From positions 5,952,001 through 6,016,000 of the forward strand of contig WARS01000012.1 of the NCBI GenBank assembly GCA_008933995.1: a DNA stretch of 64,000 bases, in the 5' to 3' direction. The notes under the pieces are model-generated. The model ran no database searches, was not told the DNA's origin, and saw only the letters and a list, made by a program, of their open reading frames with translations. Positions 15,001-27,411 of the stretch are shown in pieces. The number at the start of each line of letters is the position of its first letter. Position 1 is the first letter of the stretch. The translations under genes and the position numbers were made by a program. This DNA is from Datnioides undecimradiatus (lineage: Eukaryota; Chordata; Actinopteri; Lobotiformes; Datnioididae).

Positions 15001-16598
15001 TTGTGCTGTCAGCATGATGATTTCCATTTTCTGTGCCCTCCCAAAACAAATCACGTTGAAAAATACATCTGTTTTATGATGTGACAGCACTATGCTAAAA
15101 ATTGGATATGTTCAGTTACAAAAATGAGTTGGTTAGGTTTATGGAAAGATGAAGGTTTTGGTTAAAATAAATACTTTGATAGGTTAGGGGAGTTTTGTCA
15201 TCACAGTTACAATAATAAACACTTGGATCAATGTTCAGGAAAGATTGTGGTGATACTTGAAAGAAACCAGTGTTGACTCTTGGTTGGAAACAGAAAACCA
15301 TCTCCACTCTCCCAGGTTAAAATCCAACTTTGTTTACAATAACCTCACCTGACTTGTCTTTTTCTCTCCTGTGACTCATTTTCACTCAGGTGGAACAGCT
15401 GTAAGCAGAACAAGCAAGGAGCGAACAACTGCACCGCCAACCAGAACCAGACACCGTCACCTGAGGGAGAGAAGCTGCACAGTGACAGTGGCATTTCAGT
15501 GGACAGCCAGAGTCTGCAGGAGCAGCAGGCCCAGTCTCAGGCACAGACAGGTAACACACCAATAGCTAAACCTGAACTGAGGCCACTCCTTTAACACCAA
15601 GAAATACAATAGCCCTCATTTATCAAATTATCACACTCAAATTGGGCATACGCACATTTAAGCACAAAAGTCGGTTTATTTAGCACTGAATTCATATGGT
15701 AATGCATTCCTTTAAACCCATAAACAAGACTTTCATGTTACTGTGAACATAGACACAGACTGCACCCGTAACTGTCCCTCCACGATAGTCAAGAAAAAAA
15801 AAGAATTCCCCCTCAGGAACAAGCCGTCTGGTGGCTTCATCAACTCCATCTTGAATATGACCTTTCAAAGCTAACTGTGGCAAATCAGCAAACAGGGATT
15901 ACAACACTGACACTGAGCTACAGCGTTTTGTTTTTTTGGCAGCACGTGCTCCTGGCAGTTTCCAGTCCTGCCCTGACAAACCAGTTTGAGAGACTTTAGG
16001 ACTTTTAAAACCACATGCTTGCCCAGATACTGGCAAAGGAAGAAAACAAAGTGGTGCATGCGATGCAGCTACCCAGTACTTTCTTATTTACTCTAACTCC
16101 AGGAAGTCAGTGAAAGGTCATGAACAGGATAGAGGTAGAGCGCCCTACTGTTTTAATCAGTGATTGAGATATTTGTATTATTTTCACATGAAGTCAAGCT
16201 CAATATACTTAAATAATATAACTTACACTTCTACAACTTCTTGTCCCTCTGCAGTTGTTAATATGGACGAGGAGCCATGTTTGCTCCTTCCTCTCCACAC
16301 CCGAGAGAAAGTGGAAAAGCTGCTGTTCAGGGGCAGTGAAGGAGACGATTGTAACCACATGGATGACAGCGACTGGTGCAACCTGGCGGGCCTCCTGGGA
16401 TACGAGGAGGAGCGGATTGCGACCTTCCGGCAAGAGGAGCATCCTGTCCGCGCGCTGTTGTCTGACTGGGCGAGCAAGGACTGTGCCAGCATTGACACAC
16501 TGTGCACAGCGCTGCGCAAGATCAACCGTGATGACATCGCCCAGAGTTTGGTGCTGAGCCCGAGTGCTGCAAAGCCAACCGCCACTTCTGTGGTGTGA
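3457..16598 (+). CDS. ngfr: Nerve growth factor receptor p75NTR/NGFR, 3' four exons (5' end outside window)
   Basis: Joined exons are 3457-3813, 13708-13951, 15390-15550 and 16255-16598, totalling 1,106 nt that stay in one frame (phases 1, 1, 2, 1) and encode about 368 residues to the stop. The product is a single-pass neurotrophin receptor of the TNF receptor superfamily. Visible parts are cysteine-rich repeats, a Thr-rich stalk, the transmembrane segment YCSILAAVVVGLVAFIIF, the near-invariant GEKLHSDSGISVDSQSL juxtamembrane block, and a C-terminal death domain. From memory of the human protein (about 427 residues), roughly 60 residues comprising the signal peptide and first repeat are missing on the left. 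It acts at the plasma membrane, binding neurotrophins and signalling to survival or apoptosis through the death domain. Teleosts keep two ohnologues (ngfra and ngfrb); the sequence alone does not tell me which one this is. Confidence 0.95.
7554..7601. repeat. (CA)n microsatellite
   Basis: Perfect CA run of about 24 units inside the large NGFR intron; it makes a spurious His-Thr ORF. Confidence 0.95.
9119..9132. repeat. Poly-G homopolymer
   Basis: Fourteen consecutive G residues within the intron. Such a tract is prone to length error in sequencing and could form a G-rich structure. Confidence 0.9.
9390..9480. repeat. Probable dispersed teleost repeat fragment
   Basis: The stretch 'ggtaccactttctactaagg' followed by 'aaagtgtttataggttgtaa' and 'taatggttaataaataa' resembles a short non-autonomous repeat I recall as common in fish introns. 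Family and ends are not determined from this single copy. Confidence 0.4.
12028..12055. repeat. (GT)n microsatellite
   Basis: About 14 uninterrupted GT units in the NGFR intron. Confidence 0.9.
13615..13639. repeat. (GT)n microsatellite close to the transmembrane exon
   Basis: About 12 GT units ending some 70 bases before the acceptor of the NGFR transmembrane exon. A GT tract this close to an acceptor can influence splicing, but nothing here shows that it does. Confidence 0.9.
13708..13951 (+). CDS. ngfr: NGFR exon: stalk and transmembrane segment
   Basis: The acceptor is ccttcacag and the donor gtgaga; the exon enters in phase 1 and leaves in phase 2. It encodes an acidic, Pro/Ser-rich stalk with eight consecutive Thr codons (13809-13832), likely O-glycosylated. 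After the stalk come the conserved NDKLIPIYC block and a hydrophobic helix ending in FKR. Human p75NTR has DNLIPVYCSILAAVVVGLVA at the same place, so identity is secure. Gamma-secretase cleavage of p75NTR occurs in this membrane segment in the family. Confidence 0.96.
13952..15389. other. NGFR intron (about 1.4 kb)
   Basis: No exon, RNA gene or strong repeat seen. Confidence 0.8.
15390..15550 (+). CDS. ngfr: NGFR exon: intracellular juxtamembrane (chopper) region
   Basis: Acceptor ttcactcag and donor gtaaca flank 161 nt that enter in phase 2 and leave in phase 1. The first codon completes Arg and the exon reads WNSCKQNKQGANN, then SPEGEKLHSDSGISVDSQSL. The Cys in WNSCKQ matches the palmitoylated juxtamembrane Cys of mammalian p75NTR. 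This segment is the flexible linker between membrane and death domain. Confidence 0.95.
15551..16254. other. NGFR last intron
   Basis: About 0.7 kb between the juxtamembrane and death-domain exons; no features recognised. Confidence 0.85.
16255..16598 (+). CDS. ngfr: NGFR terminal exon: death domain and stop
   Basis: The acceptor ctctgcag precedes 344 nt ending in tga. The exon encodes a linker, then HTREKVEKLLF, the death domain core (WCNLAGLLGYEEERIATF, HPVRALLSDWASKDCASIDT, LCTALRKINRDDIAQSL) and a short tail. The tail ends TSVV; mammals end in SPV, a proposed PDZ-type ligand, so the terminal Val is kept but the motif differs. The domain recruits adaptors in the cytoplasm and has no enzymatic activity. 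Confidence 0.96.
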
Positions 16599-17978
16599 TT
16601 TAATCTTAACTTAAGGCAAAACAGCTGAACCTGAATATTATTCAGTGGGCTCGCTCAGCCCACATCATTTATGCTAGAAGCGCTTTAAGCTAATCCCTCA
16701 CGAAGCCAGCAATATTACAAATCCAAAAGAATTATTTCATGTTTGGACAGAAAAATGTCAGAAATTAGACAAAATGAATGAATATCAATATACCTAATCA
16801 AATCAGTCAAAGGAAGCCAAGTCCCTTCACTTAACCATCAGGGTGGGCTTATAATCATCGTCATATTTCAAAATCCACACAGTATAAAGGCTTTGTGGAG
16901 GGACACAGTCTATAATCATTCCATATTGAGCCTGGATATCCACCTGCCTTTTCACAATCTCTGACATCTATCTTCTGACTTTATGAACCATGGAGCAGCA
17001 ACAGGCTTTGAACTGAATTTATCATGGAGTCCTAGCTCTTTCATTATCCCTGCAACTCCTATGCAACCCTCTGCATCGTTATTCCTCATTCTTCTTGTCC
17101 CTCACTTCATAAGCCAGTGTTGTATCTCTAAATGTTACTTTACAAGTCTATGCTACCAAAGAGGAGTAAATGTCTCAAGACCATACCTGACCAGGCAACA
17201 TTACTTACATGTCTTGTTAGACTTGAATTTCAGTTGTCAAATGACTTGTGTCTGTTACTACTACACAGTGAGGCCTGCATACCACAGAGTGTCTGGATTT
17301 TTGGCGAACATGACAACCTGAGGAAGGATGCTTGGACGTGTTTCAAATTAACCTGTTTTCCTCCAGAAAAGACAAGTGCTAAATCCAGCTATTTAGTTCT
17401 CTTCTACTTGTTTTAGTTTGAAGATGCTGAGCTGCAGCATGTGTGGAATTTATCTTAACTTTGACACCATCTTGAGTGATTTCTGCAGAGTTTTCCTTTT
17501 TTCGACAAGTGCTATAAGAACTTCTGGCTGAATGAGGAACGTCATTTACTGAGGCAACTTGAGACACTGTCCTATGTGCTCAGGCTGATCTGCATAACAC
17601 AGGAACTCCCATACAGACTCCTTCATGCTGACCCAGAAAAGGGAAGGACATGGAACTCACCCAGTAACAACTGTGTATACTTTATGTACATATGCAGACA
17701 CCTAACAGACACATACACATACTGTATACATGCGCTGATAGACCCACAATATATAACCATGCATGCATGTGCTACACACACAAACACACACATACATCAT
17801 GTATACAGTCATTGTCATTTATTGTAGAAGACACAGAAAACATCAGATCCTGCCATATACAGTGTGGAACACTCTCATGGGGCGACCATATGTTGTTCAA
17901 TCTCATTATTAGTAGCCAATATAAAGTAAATTTAAAATCCATATAATTTGAAATGCGTGTTATAGATGGTGAAATAAC

Positions 17979-17984
17979 AATAAA
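17979..17984 (+). terminator. Candidate polyadenylation signal of NGFR (proximal)
   Basis: AATAAA on the + strand about 1.4 kb after the NGFR stop. Position fits a long NGFR 3'UTR but no transcript evidence is available; a second signal lies at 19469. Confidence 0.3.
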
Positions 17985-19468
17985 CAGCATGCAGAAACTA
18001 GCAACTGCACATAGAGAATAATCAGGTTGCAAAACAATAATCCAGGGTTTTCTACCTTTTTTTTGCTTAATTTCTCAGGGTATCTTGAATGATTGTGTTC
18101 CTCAATATTACATGTATTATTGCACCCTGTATAATTACATGAACAACCTGTAGTTGTTCAGGAGAAAACACTGTGTTTATCCAAAACAGTGATTCTTGCG
18201 ACTGACAATCCTTCAAACAGCTAAATGAGAGAGGGGAAACGGGCCAGAGAGAAAAAAGAAAAGGGGTGTCTTGTTTCCTCATTGTTTGCAACAATGACCT
18301 CTGGATAAAAGGCTAGTCAGTAGAGACACAAGTCAAAGGATGTTGGATGAATTCAGACCAAGGGAAAGAGGAAAAGTTTTGGATTACTGAAATGTAAAGG
18401 TGAAACCCAGGAATCTGCATTTGCATTAATCAGCTTGTTTATGTATAATCTTGCATTCTCCTCATCCTCATGGCAGTGTGGGCTTTTTGTATTGTGCAGT
18501 GTTGCACCTATTTGCTTTGAATTTGTCGAATTTGTTTAATAACTATATTATGTTGGTATTATTCTGCTGCCAGCTGAGGGCCATTAGCACCTATTTGTCT
18601 GCCTTCTTTTTGTTTGCTGTCTGTTTAGGGAAAAGTATTTGAAGGAGCAAATAGTTAACTATGCTAAATTTACTTATATCAACAATGCCTGATGTCTGCT
18701 GATGTCAATCTGTTTCTCTCAAGTACAGATTGTACATTGTTACTAACCACTAGCATACTGAACTTCATGCTTTTAGTGTTACTTTAAATGAAGGTATTCT
18801 CACTCTACTCTCAAAGGGTCGTTGTATTTTATTTCACTAAATAACAACTGTACATGGTATTATGTTCCTCTTATTGTACTAGATTGTAGCATTTAAATGT
18901 GTAATTATGTATGTCTGTTTTACATCACAAGTGCCTGGGAAGTATTTCAGGTCTCCACTGATGTTGTACATTTTTGTTTTTAGCTATTTTTGTAAGTAAT
19001 ACTCCTTTAGTTGTTGGTTGTTTTTTTTAAACTTGTAAATAATTTTTCTTTTTCTAGTTTTTATTTTTTTCCGTAACAGCCTCGAGGGCGCTACTGTACA
19101 GTATCTGTGTTAATGGGACACTGTTACAGTATCAATGCTGTCCTATTTTAAAAGGGTAAGAAGAGCAAAGGGAAGGGAGGTGACTTTGTGAGGTACTTGG
19201 TGCAATTAAAAAATTAATCACCATCAGTTATAGTGATGTAGTGCGTCATCAGAACTGAACGTGAATTCTAAAATACTTTAAGGACGAATCTGAACCGGAA
19301 ACGCTCTAGTTGTCTTTTCTATCTATCCATCAGAAATCCAACATTATGTGACACTGTGATTTGAGTGCCCTGTACCATTAGTAAGTCTTTGTAGCCTTCA
19401 ATATTTTGTGACATACGCTTATTAACAAATGTTAGAAGAAAAATGCTATTCTCATCTTCTTTGCATTC

Positions 19469-19474
19469 AATAAA
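19469..19474 (+). terminator. Candidate polyadenylation signal of NGFR (distal)
   Basis: AATAAA in the context 'attcaataaaaagcta', about 2.9 kb after the stop. Use of this versus the proximal signal cannot be judged from sequence. Confidence 0.3.
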
Positions 19475-22400
19475 AAGCTACAGCAAGTAGCCTGCTAGCT
19501 TAGCATTAAGACTAGAAACAGGGAGCTTTGTACAAAGGTAACAATATATGCAGGACCTCCAAAGCGCACTAATTAGCACATTGTGGCTTGTTTGTTTAAT
19601 CTGTAAATTGTGGTGATGCAGGCAATTATGCACCAGACATTGACGTTAACATGGTTGTGTCCAATATCATAAATAGTGGTAGGTGGATTTCTTCTCCTTT
19701 GAACAGAGCCAGGCTAGCTGATTCCCCCAGTTTCCAGTCTATGCTAAGTGGCTGTTGGCTGTAGCTGCACATCAGACTGATACGAGAGCGGTATTGATCT
19801 CCCGGCATCAAAGCAAAAATATATTATAAATATTTCCCAAATTTTAAATTTGAAAGTCATCTGTACAAGTTAATAGGTATGCCACACATCAGTATAAATG
19901 TAGACATATCAAGTCATATTTTTTCTCCTGACACTTGAACTTAAGAAACAGTTTGAGTTTAAGTAATTAAAATAAAGTAATAAGAGAGAACCAAATTCCC
20001 ACGTGTCAAAATTGCACCAGCAAGATTTTAAGTTGCTAATCTTTTAGATAGGTTGGACCTGAACTGCTATACTGACCAGAGATACTGTGACCGATTTAAG
20101 TTACAAAATCTTTGTCAAATATGAGTCTGCTCTGGTGAATGAATTAAGTTTGTCACTTGATTAGTAATACTTGATGAACAGTATAGGACCTCATCTCCAC
20201 TTTGGATTGTGATGTGTAAGAAAATGATTTGGTTTTTATAGTGTGTTTAATATTAGCCATTACAACAGAATGACCATCCTTGAAAAAGGATGCATAGCTC
20301 ATTCAACACTAGAGTTTGTCCTTCCATCAGTGATTGTGACTAAAGATTGAGGCTCTTTTCTTGGACAGTATTTGTTTGAGAAATTTAACTCAGTAACAGT
20401 GACCAGATATTAAATTGTTTGTACATTAAACCCAGCTGAAGATGAACATGTCATAACATTGCACTTGAGAGCAGATGCAGATGGGAATGAAGGGGGGGGC
20501 TTTGATGGATAAGGTCCTAGTAGCAAGACTGACAGTGCACCAGGACTGAAATGTACAGATCTGAAATACTGAATGTTCCTTGTATACTAATACATATACT
20601 GTACTATACCTAATGTGAATTTGCAAAATTCCTACGTCAGAAAAGCAGTAAAACCCATAATAAAGCTCAAGTCCTCATCCATTGTTGTACTGATCCAACA
20701 ATGCACACACAAACCTAAGAGTGCTTGCATATTTACAGAAACATAACCTCAATACACAAATCACATATGCCATTTTGTATGGATGACCAAAGTGTTCACT
20801 AGTAAATGAATGTTTTGAAATAATTACGAAATTCTGAAATAATCATATTAATAAAAATAGTGAAATATATAAGAAATATTAGAAATTGTTTAAAATATTT
20901 TAAAATCATTTGAACTACAATTATGCTGAGATGTTATTTGAATATCACATTTAGTAATACTTCTTTTTATTTTACAAAGTCGTTTTACTTGAAAATGTTA
21001 TTCTGACCGACCACTGCTAATCATACATCATGAACCCTCTTTCACACTGCACACATTGTAGCTCTACACATTACCCATGCATCATAAACACAGTATGGTT
21101 TTGCCCTCAGGATGGGGGAGGCCTGTGCATTTTCCTCTACAGCCAGTAAAGTCTTTTTGACATGTGATTCAAGCTGAATAAGACAGACTCATTACTGGAA
21201 GCTTTAACTGTTACAGCACAAGGAGGGATTGAAGAAGAAGGGGTGAACTAGGGTGAACTAGTTCCTCCTCAATTTCATCAAACTGACTACACGAATTACG
21301 CCATTGCGTGTGGTCGGCATATCAGCGGCAACACAATACTATAATAATAGATACCAATAGCCTGTCAACACAATTAGACTTACTCTGGTGAGTGATATGG
21401 CAAGGTAATGGTGCGTGAAATGACACGTTAGCACACTGTGTCCCACTGGTTTCACATTTTATTTCACTGTGGGCTTAAGTCGATAGTTTTACAAGTGTGA
21501 AGATATTGTGACAGATTATTGTATTAGTGATAAGACTGATTACCAGAAGAAATTCACGTTGCAGCAGTACAATACACAACATAAAGGATACAAATAAAAT
21601 ATAATGTAATAATACAACACTATAATAAGAAAAATTGTTTAAAAATGGCATTGCAATAGCTGTTTTGCTCGTGTTACATTCTATATGTAAAATAATTTTA
21701 CACTCCAAAGGTAAAATTGATTAAGGAGTAATACATACAGAGTAATGATTAAAATACACAAATATATCTGAATAGTCCTAAATTACTCTTATAATGGGAA
21801 AGATAAACTTCCTGTTAAAACCTGTTTAACCAGGCCCCCAGTCCAATCAAACTTAATGTAAGTTAGCTTAAACATGTAAGTGTAAGTGTGTCCTAAACAT
21901 GTGAACTTGTTTAATCCAGTCTGGCCTGTTTCTGCTTATTCAGATCAGAAATGGCATCAACAGGTTCTGACCCGATCCCACTACTCAAGATCATTTTCTA
22001 AGTGAACCATGGTTCAAATGGAAAACACATTCCCCAGCTAACTGCTGCTAACCTCCAGTGAGTCGTTAGCAAAGAATGTTTGATGTGTGAAGGGAACCAT
22101 GTGTGCAGGAGTGACATGTGGTGGTGAAAGCGGATAGGCCATGTTGGGTTTGGGTGACTGGTTGAGTTTTAGCTTCTTGTTGAACAGAGTGAAGAAAAGT
22201 AGAGAAGTCTGTAGAGGCACTTATAACAGTGTTTTTGTGTTAATAGAAAATTTACTTCACCTTGAACACATTTTGGTGATGATGACAAATTAACTTCCTG
22301 TTCAGTGATTATTTATTGATGTGGTTCCTACTGGTCAAAACAAATAATTTGGTTTTATATTGAATATAAAACAAAACTACATGTTTATGTTGGCAGCGAG

Positions 22401-23455
22401 TATTAAATTCAATTATAAGAGGGAGAAAAGTAGGTGAAGATATTCATGTAATAACTCTCCCTGCTGCGCAGTCAACTTGGCTCACTTATAATTGTTATAG
22501 TCAGTTTTATGACTTGGCCTTGAGATAACATGCTTATTTACTCTACAAATCACCACTGGGATAAAGTGGGAACAAGGAAACAGGGCTCCCTTAGGATCAC
22601 AGCAATGTGAGGCTGTGAAACGTTTTCTATGAAAATACCTTTCCACAGGTCACAACCTAACAGCATGACAGAATAATAATCTCTGAAGTTCATCCTTCAC
22701 AACTTAGAGGAATGAAACCAAGACTCCTTCAGTGCAAGGTTTTGGATGATTACATTGAAAAGAAAGTAAGAATACAATATTTGTATCTAGCTTTAAAGCT
22801 ATAGTTGTACAAAAACCTTGACACTCTTTAATCTCTGTGCCAAACTAAGCTAGCATGCATATGTCTGCAGATACAGAAATGGGAAGAAATGCTGAATGGA
22901 TCATAATTGAAAAAACTCGCAAAGTTTACGAGTCAGAGTCACTGTAAAGAACTCTTCCAGGTTATTCACTTTGTTCTGTCGAGACACAGCAATCGTATAA
23001 ATAATGCTTTTCCAATGTACATGACTGACATCATTGAATACTCCATCTTGATCCAGTTCTATTTGTTTTTAACCCTTCATTTAGTTTTTTAAGTCTTTCT
23101 TTGACTACAACAAAAGAATTGGAAAATATCAGTGACATGCACAATAAATGTTTAAATGCTTCAACACTGACCCACTAACTGCCCATATGCCTCAAATATT
23201 TCTTTAATAACCAATAGCTTTAGTTGAATTTTTTGGTCAAATCTGAAATGCTTGAAATATTTTCTAACCTTCATGCCCTTTCTGCCTCATACCATACAAG
23301 TTAGTGCAGTGTTCCTTAAAAAAGGGCATGGTTGAAATGAGGTCAAAGGTCAGAAGCATCTTCATCTTTACAACTAAAAGAAGAGCATCCCTCTGAGGAC
23401 CTTCGCTGACACTCATGATGATGTATGACTGACTGTAGCAAGTCTGCAGATCATC

Positions 23456-23656
23456 CTAGATGATGGCACACGTGTTCTCTTTGGTCACAGAGGACTTGAA
23501 CAGGAGATCAAACACAAGGTGCGGCCGCTTGAAAGTAGCAAAATGGTGTTCCAGGGTGGGACAGTGGGGAACAAATGACTGATCTCCTCTGAAGTCAGAG
23601 GTCAGCGTCTGACATGGTAATAGAGGTAGAGCAGGTTTCTCCTCTTTCTTAGACAC
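23456..23656 (-). other. Orphan ORF ending in a CaaX-like tetrapeptide
   Basis: A 66-codon minus-strand ORF ends in KENTCAII followed by a stop, and sits in a locally GC-richer patch with the CpG-bearing string gcggccgc. CAII would fit a prenylation motif. There is no clear partner exon, start context or recognised family, so this could be chance. It is reported as a weak candidate only. Confidence 0.15.
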
Positions 23657-26600
23657 AAATAGGAGAGAATTTGAGGGTCAGTTTCAGTTTGTATCCTGTT
23701 TTGTATACAATACATTGGGTTTGAAATGACTTACAATGCAAATTAATCCAAAAACCAATTATTGAGACGCTGCCTTGGTAACACAACAGCACTTGCAGGA
23801 CAGCTGTAATAATGTAATTTGTTTATTAGCATAATTCTGAAAATACACAATGCTGTGCATATTAAACTGACTTTGCTTAACTTTTAAAGGGCTATCAAAT
23901 ATTATCTCGACAATTATTGAATGAATAGATGTATACATGAATAAACAAAAATTCCTTCTGAGGTGCACACACAGGTAAAAATAACTTTTTCTGTCCAGCT
24001 CAATAATTAAGCTGCTGGTCCTGTTTGCCTTTCTCTGTCTCCACTGAGAAACCTTTTCTTTTTCAGCCTTCTAACCATGATTTTTCTGGCACACCATTTT
24101 ACCTTTGTAGAAAAACAGATCTTAAGAGGTTTCCCACTTTCTTCTTTATCAGCTATCACAATTAATGTTTAATTTTATCAAGCTATAAATTAGTATAAAA
24201 TGGTAATTGTCCCTTCCCTGTGTAGAATTGATAGTGTAATACATGTGACACCTGTAGTGTGTGAATACTTTCACTCCAGTAAAAGATCTCAATACGTTTT
24301 TCACCACTGACTGTAGACTAAAGCCTGAACTAAAGCCTAAATGCAAACTTTATTTATCAACATTCAAACCATCTTTGAATGTTGACTTTATCTTCATCAG
24401 TGCATAGTTTTTTGGTCTTTGATTGTAAAAAAAGGTAATGATTATGCCCAAGTGGATTGTGTTTTTCTGTTCATTTGAGCCAAACACAAACATTTAGATG
24501 TACTGTAAATCGATGCTGCATTATATCCTGTATGACACGCTGGAATCCTGCTGTTCTACTGTGTTTACACTTGGCTACTCAGAGGGGAGCACGTAACCCA
24601 TCGCTTTTACAAGCTGTCCATCTATAAAAATGAAGTGATGTGGTTTCCCACTCTGTTATATTATTCTGCTCCTCTTCCTCCTCTCCCACCTGCCTCTGTT
24701 TGCTGGAACAGAGAGTGAGGCCCTGCCAGCAATGCACACAATTAAGTGAGGAGTGATGAAATTATATCTCTGGCCAGGGCAAATGGCGGGATGGAGAGGA
24801 TGGAGAGGCAAAGTGGGAAGGAGGGAGAGTCCATTCTGTTTTCCTCTGGGACAAAGGGAAATTCTATTAGGCCTCTAATAGAGCCATTTTTCACCTCCCT
24901 CCTGATCAGTCTGTTATACAATTCCTCCTCCTGTCCTTTCCATTCTCCTTTTTTAAGATAGTGCAGCGTGACTGAGAGTCTCTCTCTCATTCATCCCTTG
25001 AAATCTCTTCTCTTTTCTATGGACTCTTGTCTCCCTAGTTTGTCTCTTCTCAAATACAACCTTCTTTCTTTTAATACACTTGTGTGATGCAAGTAAGACT
25101 GAGCGTGTCTTACCAACACCTCAAAGTGCTCAAAATGGAATAAAAACTCAAAAAAAATTAATTAATTAAAAACCACATTCAAATCCAGTGAACCAAATTG
25201 ATCTAACAGTGAGGGCATTCCTCTGTAGTGACATCTTTGTTAACTAAAAGGTCATAAAATGTCTGCGGCCTCAAAGTCAGGTGATTAATGGTTAACGACC
25301 AGAAATGTGTTTTGGAGAGTCACGACTTTTATTGTCCACAATCGTTCCACTTTCTGCAGCGATGTAGCTTTAATGTGTTTAGTAGGAAGTGACAAAATGA
25401 GGAACATTGACAAGATTCACATAGCGCCTTTCAGAAGCTCGTAATTGGTGAGGCATTCCAGCCTGAGGTTTTTGTGGAGAAAGGATTTATTTGTTTGTCA
25501 TAGGTTGGTACGGCAGGGAAATGGCATTAAAAAATTACTGGTGTAATTGCATTTGATGTAAAACCCCCATATGTTCCCTGTTTCTATTTGTGTATCCCGT
25601 CTGTTTACCAGGTGCCTGGCACATTCACATCAACTACTGCAAAGTATTCAGCCACCATCCAGAACAGGCTCAGTTTACACAATGTTCCCTGTCATGTTTA
25701 CAACAAGAATTCATTTGAATGTCACCCTGTATTGAAAGAGAAAATCCATCCGTCCTTTGTTACAACAGCAACAGTCAACAATAGGCAGAACACATTGTTC
25801 AAGATGTTCACTGGCTTCATCGCTTCATTCGGGTGAATGTTTTGCAGATACTTCCTCCCTTTGATTCTTTTGTTCACCCTGTCCTGACAAGTGACTCACT
25901 GAACTGACAGAGCCTTCATGTCATAACAGAAAAAAGATCTACAGCTCAGCAACAATTGTATCAAGACAACCAAGATGCCTCCAAAGCCTGATCTACACCT
26001 AGAGGTACAAACACGCTGCTTAAATGACACTGATACTCCGAGCCAGCTGTACTTTTCAAACGCCTGTCAAAGGAGACTGGCTTTGAAACCTTGTAACCAC
26101 TTAACATAAAATGCTTTATATTTGAACATTGTTTATGTTAAAAGAAAATCTTATTATAACATGGAAGGGTAATATAAGCTCTGTAGACATGGACCATAGC
26201 CGTAAAGTCTCAACAAAAAAGCATAAAAATAATAACAAAATGTGTCTGTTATTGACGCACTTTATGAAATTATCTGGGTCTCAGGTAGAATGAGAGGATG
26301 AGAATTAGTTATTTCTTTTAACTGCTTTATCAGCAAAGCAACTTTAACAAAAACTAAATAAAAATTAAAGTGAGACGGTTTAACTTTTAAGTCTGTACAT
26401 TAATTAATAAGGAATAAAATGCATCCATCCCCATGGAGCCTTGCTGCTATAGCCTTTGCAGTAGTACTTATTGGGGTCTGAGCATTAGCTTATGTGGCTA
26501 CCTAATGTTAGCAAGGCTGATACTGCAGTGTAACTGACATTCTTGCATTTGTTGCCTTTCCAGATTTGTGGCTTTGAAGCATAGTTGGAAGCCTGGCTTA

Positions 26601-27348
26601 TATTTGGAGACCAGTTTTTAGTCTGGCTCTGTGGTAGCAAACACAACACACAACCTTTTGTCAGCTATTATGCTGCCCCCTGAGCTTAACTTAACTTAAT
26701 GGCTGACTCCAGTAACTTGACCACCCTCATCACGAACACTGGCTTTGGCTATGGCTCTGTGCTGGCATTTCTCATAGTCCAGAGCTGTCAGAGCAGGTAC
26801 AGGTTACATACAAAAGCACTCTATGAAGAGGCACAATTGGCCAGTAATACTTCGCAGTTCACAGAGACATGTTTTTTAATCATTATAGATCAATTTAACT
26901 CCTTTTAGTTAGGTCTCTAAATCAACTGAGTGAACATCTCCTACTATCACAGCAAAATGTTTATTTCTTTTAAAGTGTTGCCAGATATTGCACCAGGGAG
27001 AATTCTTAGTCTTGTTGATGATCCACGCTTTCAAACAAACATGCTAACTGAAACAATGATCTCCTGGAGATGTGTTTTTCATGAGACATCCACTATATCT
27101 GGTATCTGGATTGTGTTTTCTGCACCGACCATGCAGAAAACTGAAACTGTCCCCACATTCCGCCTCATGAAATCTGATTAGCCTACAGAATAGCCAAGGA
27201 CAAGCATTGATGTTCTGTATCTCATATAATATACAGGTTTGAGTTTCCTCCCAGCGACCAGTCTATGCAGTGAATGCAGGTATAGAGTGATGATCATGAT
27301 GTCACATTGATACGGCCGCTAAATAAAGGAGTGATGTAATGTTGCACT

Positions 27349-27411
27349 GTGGATGTGGAAGAAGACACGGTGGCATATTATTGTGCTCCAGAGGATAATA
27401 CAGCTCTCTAG
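27349..27411 (+). pseudogene. Immunoglobulin V-domain-like motif relic
   Basis: In the frame starting at 27349 the DNA reads VDVEEDTVAYYCAPEDNTAL then stop, resembling the end of an Ig/TCR V domain (E-D-T-x-x-Y-Y-C-A). A stop lies 12 bases upstream in the same frame, and no heptamer-nonamer recombination signal was recognised after the Cys. It is either a decayed V-type exon or coincidence. Confidence 0.25.

Noticed and set aside
21240..21262. Short direct repeat gggtgaactag twice
   Set aside because: Two units of an 11-mer; no wider array or element context.
25588..25836. 82-codon plus-strand ORF
   Set aside because: No homology recognised, no splice sites of quality, composition like the surrounding intergenic DNA.
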